From Thermotogota bacterium (GTDB lineage: Bacteria; Thermotogota; Thermotogae; Thermotogales; DSM-5069), in the NCBI GenBank assembly GCA_029551145.1, contig JAKPGA010000032.1, positions 1-64,000 of the forward strand: a stretch of 64,000 nt of DNA. Direction: 5' to 3'. Within the stretch, counting starts at the first letter, position 1. Each line of letters opens with the position of its first letter. The position numbers and the translations under genes are program-made. Shown here piece after piece: positions 32,356 to 41,849 of this stretch. The notes under the pieces were generated by a model. That model was given only the letters and a program-made list of their open reading frames with translations, was not told where the DNA came from and did no database searches.

Positions 32356-32787
32356 TTATTTCTCCAATATATGCTCTCGTATCTCATTTATTTGCTTCTT
32401 GATCTTGTTGGCAGTTCTGTAATCTTCGTGCTTGATGGCTTTTTCGAGGCGGTACTGAAGGATGTATATCCTACGCTTTGCAGCCTCATGCAGATCTTCT
32501 TGAGATATCTCACTCTTTCCAAAAAGAATCTTGAGTACCGCAACAGGCGCAACCGAAAAAACCAACTCATGAGTCGAAAAACCGTCCAAGGATATCTCGC
32601 CAAGATCGGTATCTTGAACGAGTTCCACATGTCCTGCAAGGTACTTCAAACCTTCTTTTGAAAGGCCCACAGCTTCTTTCAGTTGATTTTTCAGGCAACG
32701 ATCACAGAAGGCCACTTCTTTGATCATGCCGTCGGATATGAATTTATACACTTTCGCATCTGAACTTCCGCAGACATCGCATTTCAC
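32356..32787 (-). CDS. McsA-like zinc-finger protein with UVR motif
   Basis: A 143-residue protein. Two CxxC pairs (CDVCGS and CDRC) form a zinc finger at residues 3-30, and a UvrB/C-type UVR motif (LEKAIKHEDYRTANKIKKQI) ends the protein. This is a short form of McsA, which in Firmicutes activates the arginine kinase McsB. No mcsB or clpC is next to it, so its partner here is unknown. It overlaps pth by four bases. Confidence 0.8.
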   Translation of the reverse strand: MKCDVCGSSDAKVYKFISDGMIKEVAFCDRCLKNQLKEAVGLSKEGLKYLAGHVELVQDTDLGEISLDGFSTHELVFSVAPVAVLKILFGKSEISQEDLHEAAKRRIYILQYRLEKAIKHEDYRTANKIKKQINEIREHILEK

Positions 32788-33347
32788 AAAACCACCTCAT
32801 AGGAATTGAAAACAGACATGGCCTTACTGACTCCCTCGTCGATGATCATCTGCACCGCATTTACTGTAATATCGAACACTTTATCTATTACAACCATCTC
32901 ATTGTTACTGAAATCCTGCAGAACATATTCCACCAAGTCCACATTCTCAGGCTTCGGTCCTATGCCGATCCTCACCCTGACGAAATTGTTTGTACCTACA
33001 ACGTCTATTATTGATTGCAAGCCCTTGTGTCCACCAGAACTTCCTTTGTGTCTTATTCTGATCTTTCCAATTGTTAGATCTACATCGTCATACACAACAA
33101 TTATATCATCGACCGTGCAATCAAAATCATTCAGGGCTTGCCTCACCGCTCTGCCACTCAGATTCATATATGTCAGTGGCTTTACCAAAGACATCTGTTC
33201 ACACGAACTGAAATCGTACAGAGGACGCCTCTGCCAGGACGAACACTTTTTCAGATCGTGATACCTATCAAGAAACATAAAGCCCACGTTATGTCTGTTG
33301 AAGGCATAACGTGGACCAGGATTTCCCAATCCGAAGATCAGTTTCAC
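32784..33347 (-). CDS. pth: Peptidyl-tRNA hydrolase
   Basis: A 187-residue Pth that frees peptides from prematurely released tRNA. FGLGNPGPRYAFNRHNVGF contains the catalytic His; PLTYMNLSG and GSSGGHKGLQSI line the site. It is coupled to rplY by an ATGA overlap. Confidence 0.98.
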   Translation of the reverse strand: MKLIFGLGNPGPRYAFNRHNVGFMFLDRYHDLKKCSSWQRRPLYDFSSCEQMSLVKPLTYMNLSGRAVRQALNDFDCTVDDIIVVYDDVDLTIGKIRIRHKGSSGGHKGLQSIIDVVGTNNFVRVRIGIGPKPENVDLVEYVLQDFSNNEMVVIDKVFDITVNAVQMIIDEGVSKAMSVFNSYEVVL

Positions 33348-34006
33348 TTCTCTTCTTCGACTTCCTCTTCTTTCTTGCCTTTCTTTATGACTTCGGGCTC
33401 AGCCGCTGTTTCAGCTGGTGCAGCCGCGGCAGCCTCTTCTTCGACAGACAGACCGCGAGGCACGACTACCGTCACCAGAGCCTCCTGTGAGTTCAATAAC
33501 GCCTTCATACCATCTGGGAGTTTCAAATCTCTGACATGTATGGATTCGCCAAGTCCAAGCTTTGTCACATCTATCTCTATGTATTCGATAACAGCTGAAG
33601 GCAAAGTCTCTACAGGCAGTTCATCATGCAGTATTTCCAGAATGCCACCCTTCTCTACTCCTTCTGCCTTCCCAACAACCCGTACTGGAATGTTTATCTT
33701 CATCGTGTGGCCCTTCGCAGGCTTGTAAAAGTCAATATGTGCGATTTCATCTGTAACTTTGTCTACTTGAACATTCTTGATGAAAACCTCCAGCGTCTCA
33801 ACACGATCACCGGTGTTCAACTCAAGTTTCAAAGGCAGAGCTTCGGAGATTTTGTGGAATATCTTTTCCACCTCAAGTTTGTTCAACGAAATACTCAAAG
33901 GCTCTGTCTCTGGTCCGTAAATCACAGCAGGTATATTTCCTTTAGCTCGTAATCTTTTGACGACTCTCTTTCCACGCTCCGTTCTCAAAGTCGCTGTAAG
34001 TTGCAT
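33344..34006 (-). CDS. rplY: 50S ribosomal protein L25 (CTC/TL5 form)
   Basis: A 220-residue two-domain L25. The N-terminal half is the 5S rRNA-binding domain; the C-terminal half is the CTC/TL5 domain (about residues 95-185), followed by an acidic, Lys/Glu-rich tail (KKGKKEEEVEEEK). The rplY-pth pair is widespread. Confidence 0.96.
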   Translation of the reverse strand: MQLTATLRTERGKRVVKRLRAKGNIPAVIYGPETEPLSISLNKLEVEKIFHKISEALPLKLELNTGDRVETLEVFIKNVQVDKVTDEIAHIDFYKPAKGHTMKINIPVRVVGKAEGVEKGGILEILHDELPVETLPSAVIEYIEIDVTKLGLGESIHVRDLKLPDGMKALLNSQEALVTVVVPRGLSVEEEAAAAAPAETAAEPEVIKKGKKEEEVEEEK

Positions 34007-34022
34007 AGCCTTTTGTCCCTCC

Positions 34023-34973
34023 TCATCTGAACAATATGCTCACCGAAAGATTTTTCCTTATTCTTATTATTGCCTCTCCTAACAGAGAAGCTATACTGAA
34101 GACGCAGAATTTCTCTGGCAAATCTCTGTGATACACAGTATCAGTTATGTAAACTTTGTCTATGCTGCTTTTTTGAATTTTCTCGATGGCATTCCCAGAA
34201 AGAACACCATGAGTTGCACATGCAAGTATACGCCTTGCACCAGATTTTTTCAAGATCTCTGCACCCTGAACCAGTGTCCCTCCAGTGTCAATTATATCGT
34301 CAAACATGAGCGTTATTTTATCTTTGACCTCACCTATAACATGAACGATCTCCGCCACATTGTCGGCGGGCCTGCGTTTGTCGAGTATTGCCAAGGGAAC
34401 TCCAAGCTTCTCGGCAAATTTACTGGCTCTACGAACCGCGCCAACATCAGGTGCAACGACGACAAGATCATTCTTCTCGTCTTTGTACAACTTCATTATT
34501 TCCTCACTGAAAACCGGAAAACTGTACAGGTTATCCAGTGGTATATCGAAAAACCCCTGAATCTGCTCCGCATGAAGGTCGACCGTTAGAACCCTCGTGG
34601 CACCAGCAACCGTTATGAGATTCGCAAGTAACTTAGCCGTTATCGGGTCTCTACCTTTAGCTTTTCTATCTTGCCTCGCGTAACCATAATAAGGTATCAC
34701 AACCGCTATGCTGTTTGCCGACGCGCGTTTGAAGGCATCGATCATTATCAGAAGCTCCATGAGATTCTCATTCACAGGAGGTGAAAAGGACTGCAACACA
34801 AAGACATCGTGACCTCTGACCGTCTCGTTTATCTTGACATTGATTTCCCCGTCTGAGAAACGAGAAACCTGACAGTCTCCAAGTCTCATCCCCAGGTAGT
34901 CAGCAACACGTTTGGCAAGCTCGGGGTTTGAATTGCCGGCGAAAAACTTCAGATCATTCCGTTGAAAAGGCAT
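34023..34973 (-). CDS. prs: Ribose-phosphate pyrophosphokinase
   Basis: PRPP synthase of 316 residues. The divalent-metal and PRPP motifs are VDLHAEQIQGFFDIP and VVAPDVGAVRRA; LMFDDIIDTGGTL is the PRPP-binding loop. The start is the ATG at 34973, preceded by AAAGGAGG, and it shares one base with the glmU stop (TGATG). PRPP feeds nucleotide, His and Trp synthesis. Confidence 0.98.
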   Translation of the reverse strand: MPFQRNDLKFFAGNSNPELAKRVADYLGMRLGDCQVSRFSDGEINVKINETVRGHDVFVLQSFSPPVNENLMELLIMIDAFKRASANSIAVVIPYYGYARQDRKAKGRDPITAKLLANLITVAGATRVLTVDLHAEQIQGFFDIPLDNLYSFPVFSEEIMKLYKDEKNDLVVVAPDVGAVRRASKFAEKLGVPLAILDKRRPADNVAEIVHVIGEVKDKITLMFDDIIDTGGTLVQGAEILKKSGARRILACATHGVLSGNAIEKIQKSSIDKVYITDTVYHRDLPEKFCVFSIASLLGEAIIRIRKNLSVSILFR

Positions 34974-36325
34974 CAGCCTTCCTCCTTTTGTCTTTTCTTC
35001 AAGACCCAATTCAGCTTGTTTTCTTGCCTTGCCCTTGCTATTGCCAGACTCCACTCAGGTACATCTTGGGTTATCGTCGAACCAGCAGCAACAAAAGCAC
35101 CTTTCTTGATCTTGACAGGCGCAACCAGCGCTGTATTACTTCCGATAAAGACCTGATCTTCTATCACCGTTTGGTTCTTCTTCTTGCCATCAAAGTTGCA
35201 CGTTATGGTACCCGCACCTATATTAACATCCTCACCAATCTGTGAATCTCCAAGGTATGTCAGGTGTTGTGCCTTCGTGTTCGAACCCACCTTAGAATTT
35301 TTCACTTCTACAAAGTTCCCGATCTTGACCTTAGAGTATAAGACAGTTCCCTCTCTCAGTCTGCTGAACGGGCCAACCGAAACACCACTCATTATGTGAG
35401 CGCCTGTACATTCTGATCTCACAACAGTAACTTCATTTTCTATCACACAGTTCAAGATACGAGTCATGGGACCTATCACACAGTCTTCACCGATAACGGT
35501 TTCACCCATTATGAAAGTCATTGGATGCACAATGGTGTCTCTACCAATCTTAACATTAGCATCGATGTATGTGGTCGAAGGATCAACAATCGTTACACCT
35601 TCGAGCATGAGTTTTTCAAGTATACGTCTTCTTTGTATGTTTTCGGCTTCTGCGAGTTGAATCCTGTTGTTTATCCCAGAAAATTCTTCGCTTTTCATAC
35701 CTCTGTACACATTGACCTTTTCAAGTAGACCAACGGCATCTGTGAGGTAATACTCCCTCTTTCGATTTTCACAGCTTATTTTCGGTAGTACCTCCAGAAG
35801 CTTCTTACCGTTGAAAACATATACACCAGTGTTTATCTCCTTTATCCTTTTTTCGTCTTGCGAGGCATCGAATTCTTCCACTATCTTGATGAATTTCCCC
35901 GAGCTGTCCTTGACGATTCTCCCATATCCCGTGGGATTGTCCATTTCAACCGAAACGACCGTAACGTCGTAGTCACCAGAACGATGTGCCTTTACAACCT
36001 CACGCAGTGTTTCTTGGCTTAACAACGGCATATCTCCGTACACAACAAGCACCTCGTCATTGGGGTCTATGAAACTCTTCGCGCTCATCACCGCGTGTGC
36101 TGTTCCAAGTTGTTCACTCTGGTAGGCAATCTGCACACCATCTGGAAGCACTTGCTTGACAAGATCTGCCTGATGACCGACCACCACACACAGTTTATCT
36201 GCCACACTTGAAACCGCATCTAAAACCCATTGAATCATCGGCTTACCGCACAAGTGGTGGACAACCTTTGGATATTTTGATTTCATTCTGCTACTTATCC
36301 CTGCCGCAAGTATCAGCCCCACCAT
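34973..36325 (-). CDS. glmU: Bifunctional GlmU (acetyltransferase/uridylyltransferase)
   Basis: A 450-residue enzyme that makes UDP-GlcNAc. The N-terminal uridylyltransferase starts with LILAAGISSRMKSKYPKVVH; the C-terminal left-handed beta helix (from about residue 245) has hexapeptide repeats such as IGEDVNIGAGTITCNFDG with the acetyltransferase His in AQHLTYLGD. The glmU-prs pair is common. The product feeds peptidoglycan synthesis. Confidence 0.97.
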   Translation of the reverse strand: MVGLILAAGISSRMKSKYPKVVHHLCGKPMIQWVLDAVSSVADKLCVVVGHQADLVKQVLPDGVQIAYQSEQLGTAHAVMSAKSFIDPNDEVLVVYGDMPLLSQETLREVVKAHRSGDYDVTVVSVEMDNPTGYGRIVKDSSGKFIKIVEEFDASQDEKRIKEINTGVYVFNGKKLLEVLPKISCENRKREYYLTDAVGLLEKVNVYRGMKSEEFSGINNRIQLAEAENIQRRRILEKLMLEGVTIVDPSTTYIDANVKIGRDTIVHPMTFIMGETVIGEDCVIGPMTRILNCVIENEVTVVRSECTGAHIMSGVSVGPFSRLREGTVLYSKVKIGNFVEVKNSKVGSNTKAQHLTYLGDSQIGEDVNIGAGTITCNFDGKKKNQTVIEDQVFIGSNTALVAPVKIKKGAFVAAGSTITQDVPEWSLAIARARQENKLNWVLKKRQKEEG

Positions 36326-36338
36326 GATCTCAGCCCCT

Positions 36339-38534
36339 TCACCACAGATGTGGAGGATTCACAAAAACTCTCCAACCTTTCTTTCCAAGCCTCAAGAATA
36401 TTTCATCCAGCTTCAGCAACGTCCTTTCAAGTGCATCTGTTTTGATCAAGAAATGAAATCTGTACTTACCCTGTAACTTGAAAATCGGATGTTCGACTGG
36501 TCCAAGAACCTTTTCCTGGCCAAGCGAATTTGTACAGGAATTCACTATTTCCCAACCTATTGCCGGCTCTTCACTCTCGAGAACCACTTGAATCAAGTCG
36601 CTGAATGGTGGGTAATCCAAATCCTTCCTCTTTTGTAACTCTTTGAGGTAAAATTCTTCTGTATTCGATGTAAACAGATCTTTTATTACATCGTTTTCAA
36701 CCTCACTGGTTTGAACAATCATTTTGCCGTTTTTCACCATCTCGCTTCCCTGATAAAGTTGCTGGAAAACATGGACTCTGAAATTGTAGTCAGGTTGAAA
36801 CAGCAGTCCATCAAGATCCAAAAATGCCAACAGTCCAATCCTTGCAAGCCTTAATCCGTGTAAAATCACTCTTGTGCCTACCAAGATATCTATCTGTCCC
36901 TGTTCAAATTCGAGAAATCGATGAAGCATCAATGAGTAATTCACTTCATCACTGTCGACTCTGGCGACCCGGGCCGATGGAAAATGATATCTGAGAATCT
37001 TCTCTATTCTTTCTGTTCCGTACCCCTTTGGATACAGCGCACGCGTTCCACATTTGGGGCACAAATCGTTGACAGGTTCAGTGTGTCCACACTGATGACA
37101 CTTATACACATTCGCAGACCTGTGAAAAGACATTGCCACGTCACACTTTGGGCACAAAACCGTATATCCACACACCGCACAGGTGATGAATGGTGCATAG
37201 CCCTTCCTTCTAACCACCACGACGATACCTCTGTCACTTTCAAGAGAATCTCTCATTTCACTGATCAATTCATCGCTGACAAAACTGGTCTGTCTTCTCA
37301 TATCGATGACAGACACCTTTTTTGGTTCATCCGGGATGATGAAAGTTCTTGATTTGTCTAAGTTTAGATGGTCGATGAGACGACCGGTTGCAGAAGACAA
37401 TATGATCGGTATCTTCTTTAAAAGAGCCTTCTTCTTCGCCATCTCAACAGCGTCATATACAGGCTCATCAAACTGATAATAACTGTCATCTTCATCATTT
37501 TCGACAACCACAAGTCCAAGATTTCTCACTGGCAAAAAAACTCCAATTCTGGTGCTTACAAAAACCACAGGTTCTTCTTTGAGCGCATTGAACCAAGTTA
37601 CCGCCCTTTGAGACTTGGACAACCCCCCGTGATAAACGCAGACCTTTGTGGCAAGAGATCTTTGAAGCATTCCTGTGAGATAAGGTATCTGCGAAGAAAG
37701 CGGAACAAGGTACAGCACCGACTTTCCTTCGTTGAGAGTATGCTTCAGGACATTGAAGATAGCCTTGAATCTCTTCTCAACTGATCCCTTGAACACCAAC
37801 CACTCCTTAGGTTCAAGGACATCTGGCAAGGATAGTCCATCATACTCAAGAGCAAAGTTGTGAAACAGAGGAGCATCTGTAAATCTTATCAAACCCTTTT
37901 TCTCCATCTTTCTAAGTCGTTCAGTACCAACGCCCGTTGCCTCAAGCAGCTGACCAACCGTGGCACCTTCCGCTGACAAGAGGTAATTGATAACATCATA
38001 TTCCTCCGGTGTCCTCGCAAGAGAGAGCGCATTGCCGATTGGAAGGTTGAGAACTACAAAGAGATCTTTCAGTCTGGGCCTTGGGGTTTTCATCGCAGCA
38101 ACTCGGCGCAGTCTCACATAACCTTTTCTCAAATAAGCATCAAGGGTTTTTTCACCATAGGTTGAAAGAAAGTCTTCGAGCTTCAGATAGCCCAGGTTTA
38201 ACAACTCTGAGGCTGGTTCAACAAATGTTTCTGTATACTCATCAACAAACGAAGGGATCATCATATCAAAGAGTTGCCCTATGGGAGAATAGAAATGTTC
38301 GGAAGACCATTTGATCATCTCAACGTCGTGAATCGATAAAAAACTCGAACCATCTATTCTTTCCGATATAGGCTTAACAGAAAGCTTAGATTGAGCCGTT
38401 CCCAATACATATGCCACGGTGTTTCTGTTGTTGAAATCAACGAGGACTCTTTCTCCTAATTCAAGCTCACCCTGAAAGGAGTAGAAAAATGTCTTTCTCA
38501 GTGGAATTTTCGATATCGCAACCTCGTATACCAT
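36339..38534 (-). CDS. priA: PriA-like replication restart protein with lost ATPase motifs
   Basis: A 731-residue protein that aligns with PriA along its length. The N-terminal 3'-DNA-binding domain and the zinc sites (CAVCGYTVLCPKCD, CHQCGHTEPVNDLCPKCG, about residues 448-503) are intact. The helicase core is not: where Walker A should read GxTGSGKT it has FKGSVEKRF (about residue 249), Walker B DEEH is ENDEDD (about 345), motif V lacks its Lys-Gly (GTRVILHGLRL) and motif VI QxxGRAGR is gone (QLYQGSEMVKN). It should still bind forks and zinc but not use ATP. A helicase-dead PriA is known in Deinococcus. Start is ATG 38534. Confidence 0.9.
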   Translation of the reverse strand: MVYEVAISKIPLRKTFFYSFQGELELGERVLVDFNNRNTVAYVLGTAQSKLSVKPISERIDGSSFLSIHDVEMIKWSSEHFYSPIGQLFDMMIPSFVDEYTETFVEPASELLNLGYLKLEDFLSTYGEKTLDAYLRKGYVRLRRVAAMKTPRPRLKDLFVVLNLPIGNALSLARTPEEYDVINYLLSAEGATVGQLLEATGVGTERLRKMEKKGLIRFTDAPLFHNFALEYDGLSLPDVLEPKEWLVFKGSVEKRFKAIFNVLKHTLNEGKSVLYLVPLSSQIPYLTGMLQRSLATKVCVYHGGLSKSQRAVTWFNALKEEPVVFVSTRIGVFLPVRNLGLVVVENDEDDSYYQFDEPVYDAVEMAKKKALLKKIPIILSSATGRLIDHLNLDKSRTFIIPDEPKKVSVIDMRRQTSFVSDELISEMRDSLESDRGIVVVVRRKGYAPFITCAVCGYTVLCPKCDVAMSFHRSANVYKCHQCGHTEPVNDLCPKCGTRALYPKGYGTERIEKILRYHFPSARVARVDSDEVNYSLMLHRFLEFEQGQIDILVGTRVILHGLRLARIGLLAFLDLDGLLFQPDYNFRVHVFQQLYQGSEMVKNGKMIVQTSEVENDVIKDLFTSNTEEFYLKELQKRKDLDYPPFSDLIQVVLESEEPAIGWEIVNSCTNSLGQEKVLGPVEHPIFKLQGKYRFHFLIKTDALERTLLKLDEIFLRLGKKGWRVFVNPPHLW

Positions 38535-38540
38535 CAAAAA

Positions 38541-38759
38541 TCATCCGTTTTTGCGCTTCCAGATGATTTTCTCGCCCGATGTTATTGAATGAAGTGCTTC
38601 AGGCAGTTGCAGGGGGAATTTCTCGACGATCTCGACTATCAAGTCCTGTGGAATAGAGGTTTCCACCCAGATTTCGACAATATCCACATCGTAACGTTCG
38701 CGCTGAACAATCCCACCGAGAGCCTTCTCGATGGCCTTCGCATACCGTTCATACACCAC
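38541..38759 (-). CDS. Hypothetical protein, 72 residues
   Basis: A small acidic to neutral protein with alternating helix and strand character (KAIEKALGGIVQRERYDVDIVEIWVETS). I do not recognise a family. It has a good ribosome site (GGAGGAATAACT before GTG 38759), keeps the spacing of the run (two bases after pyrR, six before priA), and so is very likely translated. Confidence 0.7.
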   Translation of the reverse strand: MVYERYAKAIEKALGGIVQRERYDVDIVEIWVETSIPQDLIVEIVEKFPLQLPEALHSITSGEKIIWKRKNG

Positions 38760-38761
38760 AG

Positions 38762-39295
38762 TTATTCCTCCAAGTGAACTATGTAAACGGCATCTTCGCC
38801 GTCCACTTCTTTCAAAGCCACATTAATCCTTTCTCGATTCTTAGAGGTAGGTAGATTCTTGCCAACAAAATCTGGCCTTATCGGTAATTCTCTGTGTCCT
38901 CTGTCAACAAGCACAGCGAGTTGAACACAACGAGGTCTTCCGCGGTCTGAAATGGCATCAAGCGCCGCACGAACTGTACGTCCTGTGAAGAGTACATCGT
39001 CGACTAACACAATAGTCTTATCGTCTATTGAAAAATCTATCTTCGTCCTGTCCTCGTTGGTACGTCTCTCATCGTCCCTGTATGGTCCGACATCCAATTC
39101 GCCAACTGGTGGTTGTTTACCTTCTATCAATCCCACGAAATCGGCAAGCCTTTTCGCCAAAAACACCCCACGCGTTATAATACCAACAAAAGCTATTCCA
39201 CCAACACCACAGTTCTTCTCGACAATCTCGTGGGCCATTCTCATCAAAGATCTTCTTATTTCATCAGCACTCAATACTTTGATCTTGCTCACCAT
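38762..39295 (-). CDS. pyrR: PyrR, pyrimidine regulator/uracil phosphoribosyltransferase
   Basis: A 177-residue PyrR. The PRPP loop is IVLVDDVLFTGRTVRAALDA. PyrR senses UMP/UTP and binds pyr leader RNAs, and many members also make UMP from uracil. No pyr operon or PyrR-binding leader is in the window. I give the ATG at 39295; a GTG at 39292 that overlaps the previous stop (GTGA) is equally possible. Longer readings enter the upstream gene. Confidence 0.95.
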   Translation of the reverse strand: MVSKIKVLSADEIRRSLMRMAHEIVEKNCGVGGIAFVGIITRGVFLAKRLADFVGLIEGKQPPVGELDVGPYRDDERRTNEDRTKIDFSIDDKTIVLVDDVLFTGRTVRAALDAISDRGRPRCVQLAVLVDRGHRELPIRPDFVGKNLPTSKNRERINVALKEVDGEDAVYIVHLEE

Positions 39296-40134
39296 TTTAT
39301 TCCAACACGGAAATCTATGTGCCAATCGTAGCTTAACTCATTGAAAAGATCAGATCCACTTTGCTTTGAAAACGGGTAATACACAGAGACACCGAGATTG
39401 AAGTCTCCAATCTGCACATCTCCACCAAAATCCAAAGACAGGCTACCCTTTGAAGTCTCCGGGGCATAGAAAAACGGTACCGCGAAGTACAGGTTCACAG
39501 GTAAAAGGTTCAGCTGAGCACCTGGGGCAAAGTTCCAAAACTCATTTGAGACATACATCGCATCAAAGGAGAATTTCATCTGGTCGAATTCCAATGATAT
39601 CCCAGCTCCGATATCTGCTTTGTTCATCAAATCGGAATCGGAAGACCAAACTCTGAATTTCTTAACGGCTATACTGTAATAAGCATAGCCATCTTCCACG
39701 AACTTTCCTCTGACTCCAACATCTATGAAAACAGAGTAATTCTCCACACTGCTCTCTTTGATCCGTTCCAACCCTATGTTCAACCCGAGATCTACATTCC
39801 CTGACCTACCAGCCACTCCGTAAAGAAAACCCAGTCTTTCTTTGTTCAAATCACTGAAATCACTCGACAAACTCAAAACCCCTGCTAAAGAATCCTTTGC
39901 AGGCTGGATCAAAGAAACTGAGAAACTGCGTACATTACTTGTACCAAACCTCAGAGTATTGGATATCAAGAGCTGGCGTAGTTCATTTTCCACGATACCT
40001 GCAGGATTTGCTCTGAAAGCCCATGGACCCGTTGCTCCCACATATCGCCCATCTCCAGCAAAATCGATGATATCACCTAAGCACAGGATCGTTAACAGAA
40101 TCATCGCGAAGCTTACCACCCTCACCTTTGACAT
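39289..40134 (-). CDS. Probable envelope beta-barrel protein
   Basis: A 281-residue protein with a signal peptide (VRVVSFAMILLTILCLG) and many alternating beta-type segments (FSVSLIQPAKDSLAGVLSLS, YSVFIDVGVRGKF). After the signal, GATGPWAFRANPAGIVEN resembles the GA..A..NPAG pattern of PorV/UPF0164-type outer-membrane barrels. An outer-sheath (toga) location is inferred. The ATG at 40134 follows GGGAGGTGATTG at a long spacing and lies 62 bases inside the end of tgt. The family was not identified with certainty. Confidence 0.65.
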   Translation of the reverse strand: MSKVRVVSFAMILLTILCLGDIIDFAGDGRYVGATGPWAFRANPAGIVENELRQLLISNTLRFGTSNVRSFSVSLIQPAKDSLAGVLSLSSDFSDLNKERLGFLYGVAGRSGNVDLGLNIGLERIKESSVENYSVFIDVGVRGKFVEDGYAYYSIAVKKFRVWSSDSDLMNKADIGAGISLEFDQMKFSFDAMYVSNEFWNFAPGAQLNLLPVNLYFAVPFFYAPETSKGSLSLDFGGDVQIGDFNLGVSVYYPFSKQSGSDLFNELSYDWHIDFRVGIKW

Positions 40135-41221
40135 ACGAATCAATCACCTCCCTCTTCAAATCCGTAAAAGTCCCATCACAGATCGATCGTCTCAACCGTT
40201 CCATAAATCTCATCATGAATCGCAAATTGTGGTGTGTCAGCAAGATACCGCCTAAGACCTCTCCTCGATCCAAAAGATGATGCACATACGACCTGGAATA
40301 ATTCCTACAAACTGCACAGTCACATTCCTCTTCTATTGGGTTCAAATCGCTCTTAAACCGCGCAGCTTTGATGTTCAATCTGCCACTGAAGGTCAACGCA
40401 GTGCCATGCCTTGCAAGTCTCGTCGGAAAAACACTGTCGAACATATCAACTCCCATTTCCACAAGATGAACTATCAACTCTGGCGACCCACCACCCATGA
40501 AATACCTTGGCTTTTCAAATGGTAAAGATTCTACCGTGACTCCGGTCAGGTGCAGTGTTTTTTCGAACTCCTCTCCAAGACTCAGTCCTCCGATTGCAAA
40601 ACCATCAAAGGGCGACTCAGCAAGCTCTTGCGCACTCAGTCGCCTGAGGTCATCATAAACTCCACCTTGTGCTATTGCAAACAGCATCTGTCCATCGTTG
40701 ACGCCGTATTTCAAACATCTCTGTGCCCATTGCTTGGTTCGTTTCAAAGACACAACGGCTTCTTTGTAACTATCATCAGTGCTCGGACAATGATCGAGAA
40801 CCATAACAATATCCGAACCGAGTACTCTCTGTATCTCGATAGAAAGCTCTGGTGTCAAAAACAACTTTGACCCATCAACTGGCGATCTTATCAAAACACC
40901 ATCGTCATTTATCTCACGTAGATCCCTGAGGCTGAAAACCTGAAATCCTCCACTATCAGTAAGTATACCACCATCCCAGTGCATAAAGCCATGTAAACCA
41001 CCATGGAGTTTTATCACATCCAATCCCGGTTTGACCATTAGATGATAAGAGTTTCCCAGCAAAATCCCGACTCCTATCTCTCTCAGATCATCTGATCGCA
41101 TCAATTTAACATTTGCGTTTGTTCCGACGGGCATGAAAATTGGAGTGTCAAAAACTCCGTGCGATGTGTGAAGCTTACCAACACGACTCTGCCCACTACG
41201 AAATACTATTTCAAGCCCCAA
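40073..41221 (-). CDS. tgt: tRNA-guanine transglycosylase (queuine)
   Basis: A 382-residue TGT that exchanges guanine 34 for the queuosine precursor in Asp, Asn, His and Tyr tRNAs. The catalytic Asp is in LTDSGGFQVFSL; the second Asp is in FDSVFPTRLARHGTAL; zinc ligands are CDCAVC with a distal His. The start is uncertain: TTG 41221 gives GLEIVFRSGQSRVGKLHT, which matches other TGT N-termini, but its ribosome site is weak. TTG 41242 and GTG 41254 are alternatives. The C-terminal tail runs 62 bases into the next gene. Confidence 0.95.
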   Translation of the reverse strand: MGLEIVFRSGQSRVGKLHTSHGVFDTPIFMPVGTNANVKLMRSDDLREIGVGILLGNSYHLMVKPGLDVIKLHGGLHGFMHWDGGILTDSGGFQVFSLRDLREINDDGVLIRSPVDGSKLFLTPELSIEIQRVLGSDIVMVLDHCPSTDDSYKEAVVSLKRTKQWAQRCLKYGVNDGQMLFAIAQGGVYDDLRRLSAQELAESPFDGFAIGGLSLGEEFEKTLHLTGVTVESLPFEKPRYFMGGGSPELIVHLVEMGVDMFDSVFPTRLARHGTALTFSGRLNIKAARFKSDLNPIEEECDCAVCRNYSRSYVHHLLDRGEVLGGILLTHHNLRFMMRFMERLRRSICDGTFTDLKREVIDSYVKGEGGKLRDDSVNDPVLR

Positions 41222-41849
41222 TGCCTGATCTCTGTGAAACAATTTCTCTGACACTCCTCAGCGCTCCTTCCACTTCACCCGTAAAGGTCCTCAACTCGTG
41301 TATCAAATTCTCGTTGAACTTTTCGTCCTTAATCGATTTCAGATTTATCAAGACATTCGCCTTGGCAGAATTAAAAGCACTCGCAGCAAGTTCAGCTGCA
41401 CTTATAACATCAGAGATCGCATTTATGTTTCCCCATTCGGCAACGATTACCGCTTCCTTCAAGATTTCTCTCAAGTGACGGCACACTTCATAGGGTACAC
41501 GTGCGGCTCGTTTAAGAGCTTCCTGAATCGTCTGACTTCTTTTTTCCTTCTCCTCAGGGGTGTTTTTCGGCAGTTTATATGCACTCATGACATCATCAAA
41601 AGCCTTCACATCATGATCTATGTACTCGAGCAACAAAAGACGCTTTTCCTGCATCGTGCTCACGACTTTTTCCATTTGAGCGTGCCACTCAGAGTAATCT
41701 GGTCTTGCAAGCGTTAGATTGGCAACCATTTCCACCAGTGAGGCAGCCAAGGTACCTACCAATGCACTGACAGCACCACCACCAGGTGTTGGATTTTTGT
41801 CAGATACTCTCTCGACAAATTCTCTTATTGAGAGCTTCGCGAAATTCAT
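41211..41849 (-). CDS. Cyclodeaminase/cyclohydrolase (FTCD C-terminal) family protein
   Basis: A 212-residue stand-alone member of the formiminotransferase-cyclodeaminase family. The signature NPTPGGGAVSALVGTLAASLV is at residues 19-38; the rest is helical. Family members act on formimino- or methenyl-tetrahydrofolate. A stand-alone FchA-type role in one-carbon metabolism is possible but not proven. The ATG overlaps the deoC stop by four bases. Confidence 0.88.
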   Translation of the reverse strand: MNFAKLSIREFVERVSDKNPTPGGGAVSALVGTLAASLVEMVANLTLARPDYSEWHAQMEKVVSTMQEKRLLLLEYIDHDVKAFDDVMSAYKLPKNTPEEKEKRSQTIQEALKRAARVPYEVCRHLREILKEAVIVAEWGNINAISDVISAAELAASAFNSAKANVLINLKSIKDEKFNENLIHELRTFTGEVEGALRSVREIVSQRSGIGA

